This document shows, piece by piece, positions 15,804 through 18,036 of a DNA stretch of 18,036 nucleotides. The translations under genes and the position numbers were made by a program. The notes under the pieces were generated by a model, which did not search any database, was not told where the DNA came from, and was given only the letters and a program-made list of their open reading frames with translations. The stretch comes from DATKZH01 sp964505295. GTDB lineage: Bacteria; Planctomycetota; Planctomycetia; Pirellulales; Thermoguttaceae. How positions within the stretch are numbered: position 1 is the first letter of the stretch; every line of letters starts with the position of its first letter. Where the stretch lies: NCBI GenBank assembly GCA_964505295.1, contig CAZDHR010000108.1, positions 1 to 18,036 on the forward strand. Direction: 5' to 3'.

Positions 15804-16736
15804 ATGGATTACCAGGCATTCGTCGAGGAGAAGGTCGCTGAGATTCGGGAAGCGGTCGGCGAGGGGCTTGCGATCAACGCGCTGAGCGGCGGGGTCGACA
15901 GCTCGGTGGTCACGGTCCTGGGCCATCGCGCCCTGGGCGACCGGCTCAAGACGGTGTTCATCGACAGTGCCCTGATGCGCGAAGGCGAGCCGCAACGGGT
16001 CTGCGAGCTGTTCGGCCGGATGGGCATCCCGGTCGAGTGCGTCGACGCCCGGGCCGAGTTCCTCGGCGCGCTGGCAGGCCTGACGGACCCCGAGGAGAAG
16101 CGCAAGGCCGTCACCAATACCTTCTACCGTACCGTCTTCGGCGACCTGGTCCGGAAGACGGGCGCGAAACACCTGATGCACGGGACGATCCTCACCGACA
16201 TCGAAGAGACGGTCGACGGGATCAAGCGCCAGCACAACATCCTTTCCCAGTTGGGGATCGACCCGGAGAAGGAGTACGGCTACTGCGTGCTCGAGCCGTT
16301 GGCCACGCTCCGCAAGGACGGCGTGCGCGAGGTGGCCAGGGTCCTGGAATGTCCGGCGGAGATCACCGACAGGATTCCGTTCCCCGGCCCGGCACTGGCG
16401 ACCCGCGTGGTGGGCGAGGTGACCGAATCGCGGCTGGCGACGGTCCGGGCCGCGACCGCGATCGTCGAAGAGGAGTTGGCCGATAGCGGGGCGTTCCAGT
16501 ACCTGGCGGTGCTGTTGAACGACCGTGCGACGGGCATCCGCGACCGCAAGCGGGAGTTTGGCGAGATCATCGTCGTCCGGTGCCTCGACAGCGTCGACGC
16601 GCGAACGGCCACCCCCGTCGAGTTGCCCTGGGACAAGCTCCGGCGGATCTGCGATCGGGTGACGGCCATCGAGGGCGTGAACCGGTGCCTGTACGACCTG
16701 ACGCCGAAGCCACCCGCCACGATCGAGTACATCTGA
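15804..16736 (+). CDS. Stand-alone GMP-synthase-type ATP-pyrophosphatase (ExsB-annotated family)
   Basis: This 310-residue protein starts MDYQAFVEEKVAEIREAVG from the ATG at 15804, which has a strong aaggagga 5 nt upstream. An upstream in-frame extension to 15693 lacks a ribosome site. It matches the C-terminal half of GuaA: the PP-loop LSGGVDSSVV at about 29-38, GDRLKTVFID, then PFPGPALATRVVGE near 193 and the dimerisation domain ending CLDSVDARTATP and KPPATIEYI. The glutamine amidotransferase domain is absent. GuaA's lid motif SHHNVGG is replaced by QHNILSQLG, and KDEVR by KDGVR, so a substrate other than XMP is possible. Such proteins are often labelled ExsB-family. carB follows 301 bp later on the same strand. 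Confidence 0.85.
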   Translation: MDYQAFVEEKVAEIREAVGEGLAINALSGGVDSSVVTVLGHRALGDRLKTVFIDSALMREGEPQRVCELFGRMGIPVECVDARAEFLGALAGLTDPEEKRKAVTNTFYRTVFGDLVRKTGAKHLMHGTILTDIEETVDGIKRQHNILSQLGIDPEKEYGYCVLEPLATLRKDGVREVARVLECPAEITDRIPFPGPALATRVVGEVTESRLATVRAATAIVEEELADSGAFQYLAVLLNDRATGIRDRKREFGEIIVVRCLDSVDARTATPVELPWDKLRRICDRVTAIEGVNRCLYDLTPKPPATIEYI

Positions 16737-16740
16737 CCCA

Positions 16741-16995
16741 GGAAAAGGGGACGCAGCTCTTTTCTGGGGATTTAGGCAAGATGCTTGCGGGGTCTTCCTC
16801 GGAATTCCCGGTAATCGCCCGACTTCTCAGACAGAGTCAAACGCGCCGCCGCCGGATTCAGGACATGAAGACGAAGTCTGCTGGGGCACATCGAGCGGCG
16901 CGGGGCATGATGGGTCGCTCATCGGGGGGGCAGGCACAGTGCCTGGCAATCCAGTCTTGCCTAGTTCCCCAAAAAAGAGCTGCGTCCCCTTTTCC
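16741..16995. mobile_element. 255-bp non-autonomous element with 40-bp inverted repeats
   Basis: The left end (16741-16780, starting ggaaaaggggacgcagct) and the inverted right end (16956-16995) match at 37 of 40 positions. An inner 7-bp palindrome caggcac-a-gtgcctg is at 16931-16945. A partial second copy of the end, ccccttttct, follows at 16999-17008. There is no gene inside; antisense translation gives the KGTQLFFGELGK string seen as false proteins in many genomes. It resembles MITE or RAYT-mobilised palindromic elements. It separates the GuaA-like gene from carB. Confidence 0.8.
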
Positions 16996-17037
16996 GTCCC
17001 CTTTTCTCTATCCGATTGCGCGAAGGAACCACGAACC

Positions 17038-18036
17038 GTGCCAAGACGCGACGACATCCAGAAGGTGATGATCATCGGCTCCGGGCCGATCATCATCGGG
17101 CAGGCGTGTGAGTTCGACTACTCCGGCACGCAGGCTTGCAAGGCGCTGCGCAGCCTGGGCTACGAGATCGTGCTGGTGAACTCGAACCCGGCCACGATCA
17201 TGACCGATCCGGGGACGGCCGACGCGACGTACGTCGAGCCGCTGGTCCCGGAGGTCGTCGCGGCGATCGTGGAGAAGGAGAAGCCGGATGCCCTCTTGCC
17301 GAACCTGGGCGGCCAGACCGGCTTGAACCTTTCTTCGCAACTGGCGCAGAGCGGCGTGCTCGAAAAGCACGGCACCCAGGTGATCGGCGTGCAGGTCGAC
17401 GCGATCAAGCGGGGCGAGGACCGCGAGGCGTTCAAGGAGACGATGAATCGTTTGGGCATCGAGATGCCTCGAAGCGAGATCGCCCACACGGTCGAGCAGG
17501 CCGAAAAAATCGCCGAGTCGCTCGGCTATCCCGTGGTGGTTCGACCGGCCTACACGCTCGGGGGCACCGGCGGCGGCCTGGTCTTCGACCTGGACGAGCT
17601 GAGGACCGTCGCCGCCCGAGGGCTCGGGGCCAGCATGGTCGGACAGGTCCTCGTCGAGGAATCGGTCCTCGGCTGGGAAGAGCTGGAGCTGGAAGTGGTG
17701 CGCGACGCCAAGAACCAGATGATCACGGTCTGCTTCATCGAGAACGTCGACGCGATGGGGGTGCACACGGGCGATTCGTACTGCACCGCGCCGATGCTCA
17801 CCATCGCCCCCGCGTTGCAGGATCGCCTGCAGAAACACTCCTACGACATCGTGGAGGCGATCGAGGTGATCGGCGGGACGAACATCCAGTTCGCCCACGA
17901 TCCGAAGACGGACCGCGTGGTGGTAATCGAGATCAACCCCCGGACCTCCCGCTCGTCGGCGCTGGCCTCGAAAGCGCCCGGGTTCCCGATTGCGTACGTC
18001 TCGTCGCTTCTGGCCGGCGGGCTAACCATGGACGAG
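17038..18036 (+). CDS. carB: Carbamoyl-phosphate synthase large subunit (3' truncated)
   Basis: The first 333 codons run from a GTG at 17038 off the window end. The opening PRRDDIQKVMIIGSGPIIIG is the CarB N-terminus. ACEFDYSGTQACKAL, NSNPATIMTDP, NLGGQTGLN, the ATP-grasp loop RPAYTLGGTGGG (about residues 170-180), ENVDAMGVHTGDS and EINPRTSRSSALASKA all follow in canonical order. The enzyme makes carbamoyl phosphate from bicarbonate, ATP and glutamine-derived ammonia (with CarA) for pyrimidines and arginine. aaggaa lies about 10 nt upstream. carA is not adjacent here; upstream is the inverted-repeat element and a GuaA-like gene. Identity is near certain. Confidence 0.97.
   Translation, partial: MPRRDDIQKVMIIGSGPIIIGQACEFDYSGTQACKALRSLGYEIVLVNSNPATIMTDPGTADATYVEPLVPEVVAAIVEKEKPDALLPNLGGQTGLNLSSQLAQSGVLEKHGTQVIGVQVDAIKRGEDREAFKETMNRLGIEMPRSEIAHTVEQAEKIAESLGYPVVVRPAYTLGGTGGGLVFDLDELRTVAARGLGASMVGQVLVEESVLGWEELELEVVRDAKNQMITVCFIENVDAMGVHTGDSYCTAPMLTIAPALQDRLQKHSYDIVEAIEVIGGTNIQFAHDPKTDRVVVIEINPRTSRSSALASKAPGFPIAYVSSLLAGGLTMDE

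Noticed and set aside
17008..17898. 296-codon minus-strand frame opposite carB
   Set aside because: Antisense shadow of carB, whose ATP-grasp motifs are unmistakable.

Overview
The window looks like a chromosomal piece of a GC-rich planctomycete, probably Pirellulales-like. The evidence is a YTV-type cysteine-rich repeat envelope protein, short palindromes whose translation in any direction gives the LGNE/WSLGT-like strings that litter planctomycete annotations, a pseudopilin, and a DUF3887 plus alpha/beta-hydrolase secreted enzyme. This placement rests on family recognition, not on a search.

Layout. 1-1640 (+) is the 3' part of a large membrane glycosyltransferase of the Agl23/TIGR03663 type. 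It converges with a minus-strand pair (1703-2785): a polyprenyl-phosphate glycosyltransferase of family GT2 and a small membrane coiled-coil protein. About 500 bp of repeat-rich non-coding DNA follows. 3296-4151 (+) is a two-gene unit, a TerB-like protein and a rubrerythrin/ferritin-like protein. 4238-7578 (+) is the most unusual region: a DUF4062-STAND NTPase-TPR gene (a signal-transduction or conflict-type architecture) with a frameshift early on, whose TPR array is cut and joined in frame to an N-terminally truncated IS256-type transposase. This block ends 22 bp from the 3' end of a tRNA-Gln(UUG).

7976-8431 (-) is a GspG-like pseudopilin with its terminator, followed by about 950 bp with no convincing gene. 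9389-11255 (+) is the YTV cysteine-rich secreted protein, interrupted by two 100-N assembly gaps placed inside its own repeats and closed by a strong terminator. 11708-13690 (+) is a membrane-anchored protein with two tandem SurA/PpiC-like modules behind a good sigma-70-type promoter. 13717-14070 (-) is a decayed transposase with at least two frameshifts. 14067-15416 (-) is the secreted hydrolase. 15804-16736 (+) is a stand-alone GMP-synthase-type ATP-pyrophosphatase. Next comes a 255-bp element with 40-bp inverted repeats, and finally the start of carB (17038 to the window end).

Functional themes are envelope biogenesis (lipid-linked sugar transfer, periplasmic folding, cysteine-rich wall protein, pseudopilin), nucleotide precursor metabolism (GuaA-like protein and CarB), and genome plasticity (two transposase remnants, an inverted-repeat element and several small palindromic repeats). 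The two most useful follow-ups are the NTPase-transposase chimera and the true length of the YTV repeat array hidden by the N gaps.
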